NCBI RefSeq assembly: GCF_018139145.2
Contig: NC_059480.1
Location: 15,934,428-15,998,427 of the forward strand
Source: Gymnogyps californianus
Taxonomy: Eukaryota; Chordata; Aves; Accipitriformes; Cathartidae
DNA length: 64,000 nucleotides
Reading direction: 5' to 3'
Part shown: in pieces, positions 29,111 through 42,240 of the stretch
How the letters are laid out: each line of letters starts with the position of its first letter
How positions within the stretch are numbered: the first letter of the stretch is position 1
Notes under the pieces: generated by a model
The model's input: the letters and a program-made list of their open reading frames with translations, nothing else
What the model was told of the DNA's origin: nothing
Databases searched by the model: none
Translations under genes and position numbers: made by a program

Positions 29111-32100
29111 GCTGTTGCCTATTGCATCCTCCATTAGTTCTTCCTTATTCATGTGCAGCACAAGTGTCTTGCTCCAGAACAAATCACCTGGTATAAATTA
29201 TTTTAGCACCTCTCACTACTGCTTAAATCAGCTGAGCATATGGACCATATCTTATATATGGCATGTCTTGCCTTACTCTTCCATTTCCGTAAATAAGTTA
29301 GCCCAGACCCATAGCTAAGTATGTGCTCAGATTTTAAAAACATGTTATGCAGCTGATAAACTGCCATAACGTAACAGTGAACAACATACTCATGGCCAAA
29401 GGGTTTAGGACTGGAGCGTGCTAAAGGTAGTATCATCAATAAGCAGGGTCAGGTGTAAATCTCCTGATGGTTGAAAATGGTAAGATGTAATGAAGGAAAG
29501 TAGACAGAAATATTCAGTGTCCTAATTTTTTTCTCTTCTGCCCATGAAGTAAAAGAGCATGTCCATTCCATGCAGTTGCAGATGGCATAGAAAATGTACC
29601 ATTTGCAGTAGAGAAAGAGTTTTAAAAGCATTTGTTAAACTTTCTCTTTTTCACATCGGGACACCCTGTGTCCAGTCCTGCTCTACCACAGCTAGTTGTC
29701 TTCCCCATCTCTAAATCTGCTGTTTCACGTTAACCAGAATTTTTTTTCCTGACAAAAACTGAGGCATCTTGCTTTCGAGGTTGGTTGAGGGTTTTCCCCC
29801 CACATTTTTACATTCTTAGAGTAAAGTTTATAAGCTTTTAAATCTGTTCTAAAACAAGATGAAATATTCATTTGGAAGCATGATAACAAGAGGCTTCAAC
29901 TTCTTCAAAGATATTTCTAGATTTGAGTGCAGAAACAGCTCTGAAATTTACAAAGTCTTGATTGACCCAAACCACTTTTTTAATAGAGGAAGACATTTGC
30001 TTCCTAAAACTTCTTTGGCTGTCAGTTACCTATGTCAGATGTATGTCCTCCTCCTTGCCTGCCCACTTGCTCCCCTGCCCTACGTTGCGGGAGATGCTCT
30101 GCCATGCCTAAAAGCCATGGTTGTGGTTGTTGCTACCATGGTCTGCAGCAGGGTTCCAGGGAGCTTGGAAACTGGCAGTGGGTCTTGCTGCTGTAACACA
30201 GAGCACAACAGGATTGTTCCTGTGCTCCCTTAGCATGTGTAGGTAGAAAGAGAGAGATTTGGAGACATGTGGGTGCTTCCAAGTGGAACTTCTCACCCTC
30301 TAATTCTCGGTATTATCACCTCCCTGCCTAATGAATGCTTTGAATGGTCTGTCACAAGTTTTCCATGCAAGACAAATTGGCTGTAGGGAATGAATGATGA
30401 TGCCCATTTTGTTTCATTATTAGCAGTAATATGCTCCATTTTTCAGTGGGGGGAAAAATTAGGGAAGGGGAATTGCTTATAAATAGACTTGTTAATTGCA
30501 GAGGGTTTTAGACCTTCATGGTAGTGAGAAAGTGATAGAACTATAAGCTTGCATTAGTTAGTGAGCTTTTCAATGGTAGAACTGCACTATAACGCAGCTC
30601 TTCAGTGCTGAGTAGCTACACTGGGGTGTGTTTTTCTCATCTGGGGACAGTATCAGAGTAGCACCATCCTTGACTCTAGTTGTTCACAGACCGATACCCA
30701 GGCTGGACTTCATTTGCCATATACATCTGTTGACATCCTCCCACAAAATCACAAATATAAGCACTAGCTTTGGTAAGACTTCAGCACATGTTTTGATATT
30801 TTACTGTGGTGCTTAAAAGCATGAAAAGGGGCCGAGAGTAGGTTTCTCTTCACCAGACTTGAGGTGCCTCCCTTTTAGGCAGCTCACTGAGGGGAGTCCT
30901 CCAGTCTTCCTTGGGAATTGAGTGAGAAAAAAGGGCATTCATGTGAAACTGGGACTCATGAATCCCTTTTTGGAGACAACCCTGAAACCAGCTCAGCCAA
31001 AGCACCTGTTAGATATCTTGAGCAAAGTGGCTTTCTGTCTCCTGTGCTTTTTTCAGGTGTTACTTCTGAAAAGGCATCCACCTCTGACCTTTAAGAAAAT
31101 CACCAAGAGTTCAGGTCAAAGGTAAACAGTTTCCCATTACATTTCACACACCCTTTGGGCTCTACTTCTTCTCTTGGAAATTGTGCAAGTCCTGGGACTT
31201 GGGTTCAGACTTTGTAGTCTGAACCACTGGCTGCAAGGAAATGAAGCCACAGTTTCAGGGTTCCCCCCCCATGTTGGCTATAAATGTTTGTTTTTTTTTT
31301 TTTTCCTTTGGAAAGCAATCCAAACACACTTCTGTCTCCTCTCTTCTGCAGTAATTCAAAGGCTGTACATGAGGGAGGTTCTTGGGAAGCATCTTGTGGT
31401 TGAGTTAAATCCATGCATTACCTGGCACATGCACATCTAACCAGTCTCTTTGGGGCGGGGAGTTGATGTTGCACTGGACTCTATTCCCTCCTGTCATACC
31501 AGGATTAACACTAGCCTGGCCTGAGGAGCTATAGTATTTTGAATAGGCCACTTCAGCAAAAGCTGCTTTATCCTTCAGGGCTGATGTTGAATCAGCAGTG
31601 CTCCATCTCCCAGGGAAGGAGAGGCTGGGAGATGGCACAGTGAGAAGGTGGACTGTTTCTCTTACAACCGTTATGTGAAGACCCCTTTGTGCTGTGCTTG
31701 CTCCAATGTGATTTGTCAGGCATAAAACTTCATAAATGATCTATAAAATGAATCAGCTAGAGAATGATGTCCTTAACGGTCAGCTGGAAAATAGGAATGC
31801 TTCACTCTGTGCTCTGTCACTGCACTCTGCCCATTCACAGGTCTCCCCTGGGCTAATTTGAACACCCCAAAGCTCTTGAGAGGTTTCAAGCAGGCTTTTG
31901 CAAGTAAGTGTGTTAAAAAGCCATGAGAACTGCTTCATGAATGTGGAAGGGGCAGTCTGACCTAATGACTAGGGAACCAGAAAAAATATTCTTGTTTCAG
32001 GGCAGTTGTGCGGAAAGAGACCTTGAGTGAAGTATTTCTGTTGTGTTTGTGCTCACGTTTCTGCCCGACCCTGTGCACATGCTTCCACGTCCTGCGCTCC

Positions 32101-33055
32101 CTGGGACAAGGTCTAGTTAGCTCTTTGTAAGCTGAAGCACAAGGGGTTCTACAATATCTGAATGCTCTTGTCCTATAAATTTCAGTGGAAACAAAGCCAC
32201 GCTAATGCCTCAGTGCTCAGTCTATCAATGCTGACAGTCCTCTCCTCTTTGAGCCCTTTATGTTAGAAATGTAGCAAAAGCCTGACAGTACATTAATGTA
32301 TATGCTCATGGGAAAGGTCTTTCAATGAGACACAGGGTCTACTTGGAATCAAGCAATAAAGTAATTAATTGGGAGGAAGCGGTTGCAATGCTTTATTCAA
32401 TAAGATTGCAATAAAATTGAGTATTGAAAGGTCTTGTCCTCTTCCGTCCTATCTAGTGGTGCTTCTGAATGAGAAGCAGCGCTCAGGTCCTGGAGTGGAG
32501 CAATATCTCTTCTGGAGTTTCTTCATTCCCTTGACAGCAGGGATCACAGGGACAGACACACAATCAAGTTAATTTGCATCCTTCTGGCCGTGGTCACTGT
32601 CTGTATACTCTTTTAGCATACGGCAAATGCAAGTGTGACTAGGCTTAAATCTGTTTTGGGGTGAACTAAACTGAGTTGTGTTGCTGCGTTTGCCACAGGC
32701 AAAGACATGTACGTGTGCAGTTACCACAGCTCAGCTGGCCCACGGAAAGCTGTTGAGATGCGCTAGCTTGAGTGCACGTATGAGCCCTTGGCATTGCAAA
32801 GGCAGTGATCAGACAGACTGATGGGTGTGTTAAGGCTTCTGAGAGGCAGCCACATTCAGTACTTTTAAAAATTTCCTTTCAACAGTGGCCTCATGGGTGC
32901 AGACCTTTCCTGTAGCTGGAAGCAGGACTTTTGATTCTAGTTCAGTATCTTTTGTTAAGAGTCAGGACTGGGGTGGGCTGGCCCTGCGGCAATAAGCAGC
33001 AGTGGCCACACAGGGCGATGTCTCCATAACCTTTTCTTTTCTTTTTCTTCCGCAG

Positions 33056-33159
33056 CCCTTTTCAATCTAATTCCTGTGGGTCTTCGCGTGGTGGCAATCC
33101 AGGGGGTGAAGGCAGGTCTGTACGTTGCCATGAACGCTGAGGGATATCTCTACAGCTCA
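33056..33159 (+). CDS. FGF12: FGF12 coding exon 3, residues 104-138
   Basis: This 104-base exon has an excellent acceptor (tttctttttcttccgcag) and the donor GTAAGT at 33160. Its first two bases complete codon 104 (Thr), followed by 34 full codons, so it ends in phase 0. It encodes [26 protein letters not shown], then AEGYLYSS, part of the beta-trefoil core. [17 protein letters not shown] is identical in FGF12 and FGF14 as remembered, while LYVAMN and YLYSS point to FGF12. Residue 131 is Ala (GCT at 33136-33138) and residue 124 is Gly. Mammalian FGF12 has Gly and Ser there, as I remember it. The next exon (DVFTPECKF in the family) is not in the window. Confidence 0.97.
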
Positions 33160-34646
33160 GTAAGTACTTTGCACTGTTGGGTTCCTGGAGTGGTTTGGTT
33201 TTGTAGGTGGGAGGGAAGAGACTGCATTGGGACTTTCAGCTTTTTCTGAAAATGGTCATGTATCAGCAAACCTTTAAAAGCAGGAACGGGGGGAGCTGCT
33301 GCAAGGCCATGCAATATTCACTTTAAAGTGTCTCCATGGAGATTCGTGGCAATATTTCCTGACCTGTGAAGATACACTTTGTGTTCCTTTGAGTAGTTAC
33401 TTAATGTAGGTCACGTTGTAGAGGAGGTTGTGTGGTTGGCTGGTTATATTCTCGTTTCACATTTGTGAAATGGCATGGACTGAATGGAATTGCTTCCGAA
33501 TTGTGCCTGCATAACTGATCATAGGTGGTGCCCCAGTGGGTCATACTCTGCTTTTGACTGCAGTCTAAATCCACAGCAATACCCTGTCTTCATTAAAATG
33601 GTTCTGGACTATTCTGTTGGCAGTGCTGCAGCGGAGCCGAATCTCCCTGTATTTGTGTGGTCTTTTTAATGGGCATAAAAGATAAGTGAGGCATTTTTTA
33701 CTGACTAATTCCCCTATAACTTTCTTAGATGGCATGAAAGGGCATGAGGTTATTCGTAAGATTCTCATTTGAACTAAGTAATTGATTTTCACAGTGAATA
33801 ATTGATTCAGTGATTTATTAAATATGGCAGCCCTTTGCCAGAATTTTTTATGCTTCAAATAACTTTGCTCTAGTTCTACATAGTAAAAAGTGATAGTTAA
33901 TAATACACTTCTCATTTATGTAGTTATGGTATCTTTAAAGTGTATAGCTGAGATTCTAATCTCATCTGCCTTTGTGTAAATTTACAGTGCAGCGATTCTG
34001 CTCTTGTCTAGACATTTACTTTGCTTTGAAAGTGTGCGTGAGAATGGAGATAGGACCACTGAAAGGACAACAGTTGGAGCTGCTCCTATGCAATTTTTCC
34101 TAACTCTTACCATCCATCTTCATTCCTGGTCAGTTTTAAACTGCTCACATGGTTGGGATTTCCCCCTTTCCCTCAGGAGGTAACGAAGCTCTGTCTCCCC
34201 AGTGGCTCAGGGTAGAAAATGGCAAGTGGATGTGTTAGTATGCCTGGCGAGATAGGTCTCAAAACTGGCTGCTTGTCAAGAAGAGACAGAGAGATCAATC
34301 TGGATCTCTGTGGATGCCAGACGCTTCCTGTTCTTTCATAGCCCAGTAAACATAAATGACTGCTTCTAAATAAATTACATCGGTTTACTAACAATGAAAA
34401 CTTCCTCTTTTTGTAAAGCTATCAAGAGTCCTAAAGGTAATACCAAGCCTGGTGTGGTACTGCATTATTGTGCGTGCTTCCCTCTAGGCACATAGTCAGG
34501 GGGGTCAGGACTGACATTTTACCCTGTGTTTGTGCAGTGCTGGGCATAAAGGGTCCTGACCCAGTGCTGGGGCTCCTTGAACCACCGGTGCCCCGTAAAT
34601 GAGGACTGGAGGAAAGCAGTGTGTGTCACAGAGCCACATCCAGCCT

Positions 34647-34666
34647 GGGGGGGGTGGGGGGGGGGG
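34647..34666. repeat. Poly-G tract with one interruption
   Basis: This is a run of 8 G, one T, then 11 G in intron 3. It has G-quadruplex potential on the + strand, which is also the strand of the FGF12 transcript. Confidence 0.8.
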
Positions 34667-36959
34667 TCAGGTCTTTTTGGAACAGTGAGGGGTCAGCATT
34701 TCTGAACAAACAGCCCAAGGGAGGGAAAGGCATGGGGCTCAGGCAAAAGAAGAAATGGAGAGTTGGAAACATGATGTTTGACAGCTGAGACATTAGAGAT
34801 GATGCAGAGGAAAAGTATCTCTTGCTAGCAGTAGTGAGATGATACAAAGGGTGGGAGGGACATACCAAGAGATGGTGGGCAGCAGGAGGACCATGTGTCC
34901 AGGAAACACATCTGCTAGTTGTACGAAGTGTCCTAAAAGGCACCAGATCATACATGTAGTCAAATGAGGGTGGTTTAATGGGGCCTGCTTATTCCCAGCA
35001 AGTGTGCCTGTCTTAAGTAGGAAGGTTAATCAGGGAAGGCTTAACAGTGGTTAATGAAGTGGACCTCATTACATGCCATGGCTTGATGGCATTTGGCTCT
35101 ATCTGAACTAATAAGAGTTAAACTCTTCATTTCATCAACATGATCCAAGGTTTCTGCTTGTAGTAAATGGATGCTACTGGCCCATCTCTACTCCAGGGAG
35201 ATGGAACTCGCTGGACACTATTTTCTTCTTGTATTGACTGGTGGCTCTGGTTCTAGCTTACTGCAGTAAATCAATGAATTCACTGTGCTTTGGAGGAGAC
35301 CCCAAGGCAAGAAAAAAGAAAATTTGTAGATAAAGCCTGTTATGAGCAGGGAGTGTGGGTCCAGCCACTCATAGAATCAAAGACAAGGGATGAGACCAGG
35401 GTCCTGTAAGAGAACTGGATATAGCTGAGAAGAGCGCAGCCTGTTCAGGCAGTCTTTTTTTTGGATGCTGCAGCTTTCTTTGTGGGGCTGGGATCCCACT
35501 CCAAGCCACCATTTGGCACGGCTGTGTCAGTCTCGAAAACTGTGCTGGGGAATTGCTTTAGCAGGACTTGACATTCTGTTCCTCTCTGGGGCGAGCAGGG
35601 CCTCCAGCCATGCTGCCTGGACCTGATTGCTGCCCACACCAAAGGACACGTTGTCCCTGTTCCTTTGCTTAGCAGACCCTAAACGACAGCTTTGCTCTGT
35701 CTCAGGCCGGTTTCCTTTGGTGTTGTGCACGTACCTGTTTTTTTCACTAGCCTTTTCTGAGGGATTTCTGAAAAAAATTGGGTCAATATTCCCCACAGAT
35801 ATTGTTCACTCATGCAGATCCATTGATAAATTAACTTTTTCTGCTGCTTGGCTGCCTCCTCTGCTGTCTGCCCCAGGCCTAGCCTTGCTAGGACTTCTTA
35901 TACCACCCTCAAGCCCAGGGCTGCTTTCAGATATAATGCAACTGTCCAGGGAAATGTTTTTTTGGGTTTTTTTTCCCTCCTCTTGAGCCCAGATTGTGGC
36001 TGTAACTGAACACATCATCACTGTGGGTTTGTTTTGTTTTTGTTTGGTGGGATTTTTTTGGTGATATTTAATCTGTGTGCGTCAGCTGAGACCTTGGCTG
36101 ACATCCTCTGCCCTGGATCGAACCAGAGGCTATTATCAGCCTGGTCTCGGAGATGGTTTGTGCCAGGTCCTTCTGAGTTTGGGCCAATGGGCTCTTGAAT
36201 GAATGGGTTTAGAATAACCAGCCCTTGGAAAAAGTCTTCCTGGTGCCGATCAGCACAAAAGAAGGGCTGAGTGGGGTCCTCTAAAGCCAAACTTGGTGAG
36301 AAGGCTCTTTGTAGAAACATGCGAGACCCTCCTATGTGCTTGGCCACATTGATACCTTTAGCAATGAGTTTCCTCATCTCTTCTGTTCAGTTAGGGACGG
36401 GTAGGGATAGTGTGGGGTTGGGTTGCTGGGTTGAAGCCAACCATAGATCCCTAGCCAGCTTCAGAGGCCTAAATGCATTAGATGCCAAAGCCTCTTTGCT
36501 TGGGAAGCAGCTGTTTGTGACTTCTGTGTATTGTTTACTTACACTAGATACCTGATTATTTCTTTTTCCAGACTAGCTTATTGCTACCTCTGAGGTCTGC
36601 TGGGGAATTAGGTGCTTAGTAGGCAAGAAAATCAGGTCTTGGTCTGACACCTGGCTTTGCAGACAGTAGGATGCAAAACACTGTCTTCATAGCAAGCTTG
36701 CAGAGCCATTGGCGTGTTCCTGTTTGATTTCTTGTCATGTAGAGCAACTGTAAATTCCCTGATGGTGCATGAAGGTTTTTATCAGCACCTGTTCTGGGGA
36801 GTGACATGACTCTCCTGAGGATCCACTGTTAGTATTTTATGCCAGAGTAAAAATACACAGAATGAATGAAGGGCAGTGGGTATTACTTGTACTGTCTTAG
36901 TGCTTGGGAAGCTGAGACCAAAGGCTGGTGGTTGCAGAGGAGAGGGAAACACAGAATAA

Positions 36960-37025
36960 AGAGGTACATCCTGCTCCAGTGAGTTTACAGCCTAATCGTA
37001 ATGGGAGAAGACACAGAACATGCTC
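36960..37025. repeat. Possible L2-like relic
   Basis: The text catcctgctccagtgagttt followed by acagcctaatcgtaatggga resembles the L2 3'-end motif 'cctgccctcaaggagct.aca.tctaatgggg'. It is very short and diverged. Confidence 0.25.
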
Positions 37026-40000
37026 TCCTGTCTCTGTCTGGAGTTAATAGTTCCACCACCAAATTAATTCCCACTCATGTATAACTTTTCTCTGTGAAGT
37101 TTCTCTCCTCGGTGCCCAGCTTTCTCTCCATTACCCCTGCTGCAACAACTCACAGGGGCATGGGGAAGGGAGTGCCTGTGAAGTGTTTTGCCTGAGAGGC
37201 AAACCTGGTTCTCCTGGAGCAGATGCTCATCATGGGGCTGTAGAGCCTCCACAGGCCCACCCAATCACTCCAAGTACACTGAAATTGCAGCTCTCAATAT
37301 GATGATATGTATAATTCAGTGGCGTTACAGCTGGGATTGGTTTTGCCCCAAGTGCGTAACACTTCTCATCTAAAATGTACTGCTCTCAAATATTCCTTGT
37401 TGTTTAACTTGGAGTTCTAATTATTTTTGAAATGGCAAATCGTGATACATAATTTATTGGAAAGACTGAGAAAACCCTAGCAGAGATACAGAATACAGAG
37501 GAAAAAAAAATGGGTCGCTTACGAGAGCTCAGTATGGTTTTACAGTATAAACCTGTGAGTTTGAAATGCTGAAATTAGAGCTTGAATCACTTCAAAGATT
37601 CCTGGTAATAAGGGAATGATTATGCACAATAAAAAAAAAATCTAAACAGCATTGAAAAAACCCAAGTCACATTAAGAGCTCAGTGTGTCTTTGCATTTTC
37701 TTTTTCTCTGCTTTCTTTTCCTGCTCTATCGTTTTGCATAATAAACATGTCTTGCATAATAATAAACAAGCATCTGGGGAAGTATGTATATTAACTGTAT
37801 TTTTTTAATCTGCTTGCAATGCTATAACTATTTTGCTACAACTCCTCTAGGGTTGCTGCACTCTTATTTACATCATTTCAAGGTCAGGGGCTGGAATCAA
37901 TAATACTGCATTCTCTCCCCTAATAGGCTTGGGGTGTTAAACCTGCTCCTGTCAATGCCATTTCTTTAATTCCTATTTGACTTCCAGTGGTGCTGGTTGA
38001 TATGGTCAGAAGTACAGATAGGCCAGGCAGGTATCCTGGACATCTCCCTTTTGCAAACTTTGCAAGCCAGCACACTTGCTGGGGGGATTCCCTAGTTTAC
38101 ATGCCTCATTAGGGAGCCAGGCCAGTGGAGGGAGAGATATGTCTCCAAAGGCAAAGCACAGCAGGAGCCCAATGCAATGTGCTTTTAATTTCCCTCCAGG
38201 GTATCTACTCTTCTTCACTGGCTGTTTAAAGGGGCTCGCTGAATGAAGGCATTAATTGGGAGATGTAAAACTCCTCCTGTCCCCTGGCTTATTCATAAAT
38301 ATGGAGGGAACAAAATGGATGCTCAGGGAAGCAGCTGTGCTGAGGACAGCCAGCCCCTGGGAGCAGATTCCTGCCTTGCTTCGAATGTTCCTAAAATACA
38401 GCTCCTGGCGGGCACCCTGGCATGTGCCACCCTTGTAGCATGGAAACTTGTAAACACAGCTATCAATAGCAAAGTGGTCCCTTTTCCCTCAGTGAGGTGC
38501 TGCCACCCACGTTGCTCTGCTTGGCTCTCAGGAGCTCTTCAACAGTCCAGCTTTCCTTTACCCCAGCAGAGCGAGCTCCCTTGTCCCGTGTGTGACTGGT
38601 GCAAGCTGGGCAGGATCAGTGCTGGCCCAGACCAGCTCAGGGGTTATTCAGGATGTTGTAAGAGCTAGCAGTGGGTAAAACCTCACTTGGCAGGACTGCC
38701 TGGACTGCTTGTCAGACGAGGAGAGCTGGGACAGTGCAGTACTGTGGCTTTTTTTGGGCAGGTTTCCCATCTGGCATCCTGTTGATGGACCTGTACTCCC
38801 TGAACTTTCCTAGCACAGCACCACAGCGGGGCTCCCACAGGGAGGGTGCTGCTCTGCACCTTGTATTGATGTCTGGAATTAGTTAGGTCAGACGTAGCTT
38901 TTGCCTATTCAAGCAAGAGATGATTCAGTGGACAAAATCAGTAACAGCAGGACCTAATCCTGCTTTCCTAGCTAGCTGTTCCTTGTCTTGTATGATAGCA
39001 GTGCAAATTGCAAAGAATAAGTATGCTTCAATAAGAAATGCCTTCTCTTAGCCTTGGTTGCGCAGGATATTTAGGAATGTGCTATGTTCCACCTAACGCC
39101 AACTGGTGGAGCAGGGATGGGACATTCCCTGTTGTGAGCAGTGGTCTGTGAGTGTTGAGATGCACTATGATCTTTTGCTGAAATTTCATTTTGGAAGAAA
39201 ATCTAGGAAAAATGCTCCAGTGGTGCTGACTCATCTCATTTGACACTTCCCCAAAGAAACATTACAGATTCCCATTTTGAAAGAACTTCAGAGTGTTTTA
39301 TATTGCTTTACCGTTCCTAATAAAATCAGAACAGGATGTTTAGATTTTGGTTGAGCATTTTGATCCCACATGATTTCCTTGAAGTGTGGAAGGGGGAGGA
39401 GGGTGAAACACTGGCGGGGAGGGCTTGCTCTAAATTGTAAGGAAGGCAAGAGTAGAAATCGCAGAGATGAATCAATCGTAGCTGCCATCTTCTGCACAGC
39501 GTTCCATCTGCTGATTTCCTTGAGGCCAAATGTACAGGTCTAACCTTAGGTAAGAGGGTAGGCAAAGTCTTTGGAGTAGGTACTAAGCAGCAGTAGCATT
39601 GCATAGAGCTGGCCCATTTTTCTCATATGACAGTTGTGTGTGATCAATTAACCACTGTAGGGGAAATGATGAGGTTAAAACAGAACGGTCGATGGCAATA
39701 CAGCGTTTTTTGGAGGCAACTCTAGGAAATGTCTAGACTGAGGATGGGACAGTATGCAGGAAAGCCCCTAGTTAGCAGAAATGATGTGCGAGTGGAGCAC
39801 TCATCCCAGCAAACAAGAACCAAAAGCTGACTGTCACATTGTCACTCTGGAGAGGCAGTCACTGCAGAAGTCCCTTTCATTGCATTCCCTTTGCATCCTG
39901 CTGGCTGGGGGATGCAGGAACGGCCAGTAATTGAGCTCCTTTCTCCTCTCCCTGGGCTAGTATTTTGCTTTTCCTCAAACTCTCCAGCCTGCTTTGCTTG

Positions 40001-41827
40001 TTTTTAATGCCATTTATCCAGTGTCTGTTTTGTCCATAAATAGTGCCATTGTCTGTTTTCCACAAGTGAAACCTAGATAAAACTCCAGGACATCAAGGGT
40101 GACTGTGGGACTATTATTATCATTTTATTTTGTAGTGGAGGGAGGACAAATATTGTCCTTCCTGGGTCCAGGACTCTGTTTGATATGAAAAGAAATGAGG
40201 AAAGTTTTGAGTGAGGATGTGTTTGGCTGAGGTCATGTGTGTGTTAATGAAGTGATTCGGATCTCCTTTCTGATAATACCAAACTCAAATATAGAATGGA
40301 TAAAACTAGTGAATGGTGTGCCTTTGCCAAACAGTGACTAATGACTCTGGAGGCAAAAGCAGGAGATACGAGTCATAGGCTAAGAAACCCAAGAAAAAAA
40401 ACTTACTGACTGTGTGCATGTAATTATAACTGGGAGCCAAGTGATAGAGAACTTTAGAAATGGGGAACATTGTTGAACTGTAATGTGGTTTTCCAGGGGA
40501 AAGGAAGAGAGATTCAAAGTACCTGGGCTATTTCAAGCCAGACTGGCTGAATCAGTGGGGAATGTAGGGTACTGTAGTGGAAAGGCCTGGATGGGAGCCT
40601 GAACCATCCCTGCTTTGCTGTGAAAGGGCACTGTCCTGACTAAGCACTTGCAAAGCAGAAATAATTTTCTTGAAGTCTCTGAATCATGGGAACTGAGTTC
40701 AGGTCCCATAGCTTTTTGTTACCACGAGTCCCAAGATACAGGGCTGGCTTCTGGCACCTATAGTTACATGGCACGGTGCCTCACAGGAGCCTCCTAAAAT
40801 TGGTGGAGTAAATGTGCTCGGCAGGAGTTATGAACCTGGCCTGAAATGTGCTTATACAAGATCTGGTTCAGCAAAGTGCTGAAATTGCACCTCGATGGTT
40901 TGCTGAATCTGTGCTCCCTGGTCTCCCCTGCCACAGGGACGTGGGCCCTGGGGATTACCAGCCACTTTCGGTTGCCTCTTCTGGCATCTTTTCTGAAAGA
41001 GCCACTCCTTACTGCAAGGAGAACTCCAAATCTACCCAGCTTCTCTCGCCATGAATTTATCTGTGAAACTGAGAGTGGGGTGGAATGGATCTGTTAGTAC
41101 TACTGGCAGCCAGTCACTGCTGTGATGTGTTGCATGCTGACAGCGTGCTCAGCTCTGCAGAGCGCGTGGGATGGCTGCTGTGCTGGTGCCAAGGAGCCTG
41201 CAATCTGTGCGCGAGCGGGGAGGCGCGGAGGGGCACCTTGCCAGCAGCATCGCCCAAAGGCATCCTGGCAGCAGAGCAGGCAGGCAGGACGCGGCTTTGG
41301 ACCCGCTCCAGGGCCTCCTGAACCATGCCTGGTCCTTGTGTCTGGCCTCATGGTATAGGAGGTGCACCAAAGAGGCCCTGCAAGGTCTGTCCTCTGTACG
41401 TGCTGGCCGAGGCTGAGCCCCGTCCTGGCCTTGTGACGGGGGTTAGAGGGCAGCCGAAAAGCAGTGCGCACCGAAGGCAGAGCCCATCCTTCCCCACCCA
41501 CTGTGTCCACTGACACAGGGGCTGACTTTGTTTTAAAAATATGTCTGGCCCTCCTGGAAGGCTGAAAATGTCAGCTCTGAGGGGAAATGGCCGAGCATTT
41601 AGATCTGCTGGTTGTTTATTACTGGGGTATTTAATTGTATTATCCAACTTGTACATTTTGAATGAATGCATATCTGCTGTAAGACTTTTTTAGGGTTTTT
41701 TTTTTTCCTCTGGAACGGTACAGGAGGCTCTAGGATGGGGCCCACAGAGTTTTGAGATGCTGCCACCCAACGCCATGGGGACAGGCAGGTTCTTTCGGGA
41801 TCCTCGGCAGAACGATGACACGATGGC

Positions 41828-42030
41828 GTCGTCATTACAATTAAAGCTTTATTTTAACGTGGACCCTCTGCAGAGCGGGTTCTTTTGCCCATTAACCATA
41901 ACTTGAGCTCAGGTGTGCACACAAAGCTCACTCGGTGCTGGGGGCCGCAGCGGGCACCAGCGGATCGCTGCCCCGGGGCTCACGGCCCCGCCTCACAGCA
42001 GCCGCCACCGCTCCCGTCCCTGTCCCGCCC
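41828..42030 (-). ncRNA. Possible short antisense transcription unit from the 42-kb CpG island
   Basis: On the minus strand, GC-rich sequence below the CCAAT and ETS motifs runs about 200 bases to a perfect AATAAA (41853-41848), with T/G-rich sequence further on. The only ATG-started frame late in this unit is 16 codons (41899-41849), and its stop codon overlaps the AATAAA. That is too short to support a protein. Transcription is inferred from promoter motifs and the poly(A) signal only. Start and end coordinates are guesses. Confidence 0.25.
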
Positions 42031-42240
42031 CGGAAGTCGCGTTCGCGCGCTGTTACAAGCAGGGCGCCGCGTGCGCTTACGCGTCCCTGTTCGCGCGCTT
42101 ACGCGTCCCTGTTCGCGACGTCGGTGATTCTGATTGGCCCGTGCGCCCGGGACTCCTTTAAAGGAGAAGTGGGTACGTGACCAACGTGCCAACGGCTAAT
42201 GGCCGCCTGCCCCACAAGATGGCGCAGCGGGGGTGGGAGT
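41915..42240. promoter_or_regulatory. Orphan CpG island with housekeeping-promoter motifs in FGF12 intron 3
   Basis: Roughly 37 CpG dinucleotides lie in about 300 bases, in an otherwise CpG-poor intron. Promoter-type motifs are packed together: an ETS site ccggaagt (42030-42037), a CRE-like gacgtc (42117-42122), a CCAAT box in reverse orientation (attgg, 42133-42137), a palindrome ctcctttaaaggag (42153-42166) and a YY1-type caagatggcg (42215-42224). The pattern is typical of a TATA-less, possibly bidirectional promoter. No known first exon could be recognised on either side. It could drive a noncoding RNA or an alternative transcript, or be the remnant of a retrocopied promoter. Confidence 0.65.
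42073..42116. repeat. 22-bp perfect tandem duplication in the CpG island
   Basis: The 22-base unit at 42073-42094, whose first 20 bases are gcgcttacgcgtccctgttc, is repeated exactly at 42095-42116. Each copy carries an ACGCGT core, so any factor using it would have two adjacent sites. Confidence 0.9.

Noticed and set aside
41828..42240. The intron 3 CpG island as a telomerase RNA, RNase MRP or 7SK gene.
   Set aside because: No telomere-repeat template was found in the unit, and the sequence does not resemble the conserved 5' ends of those RNAs as I remember them.
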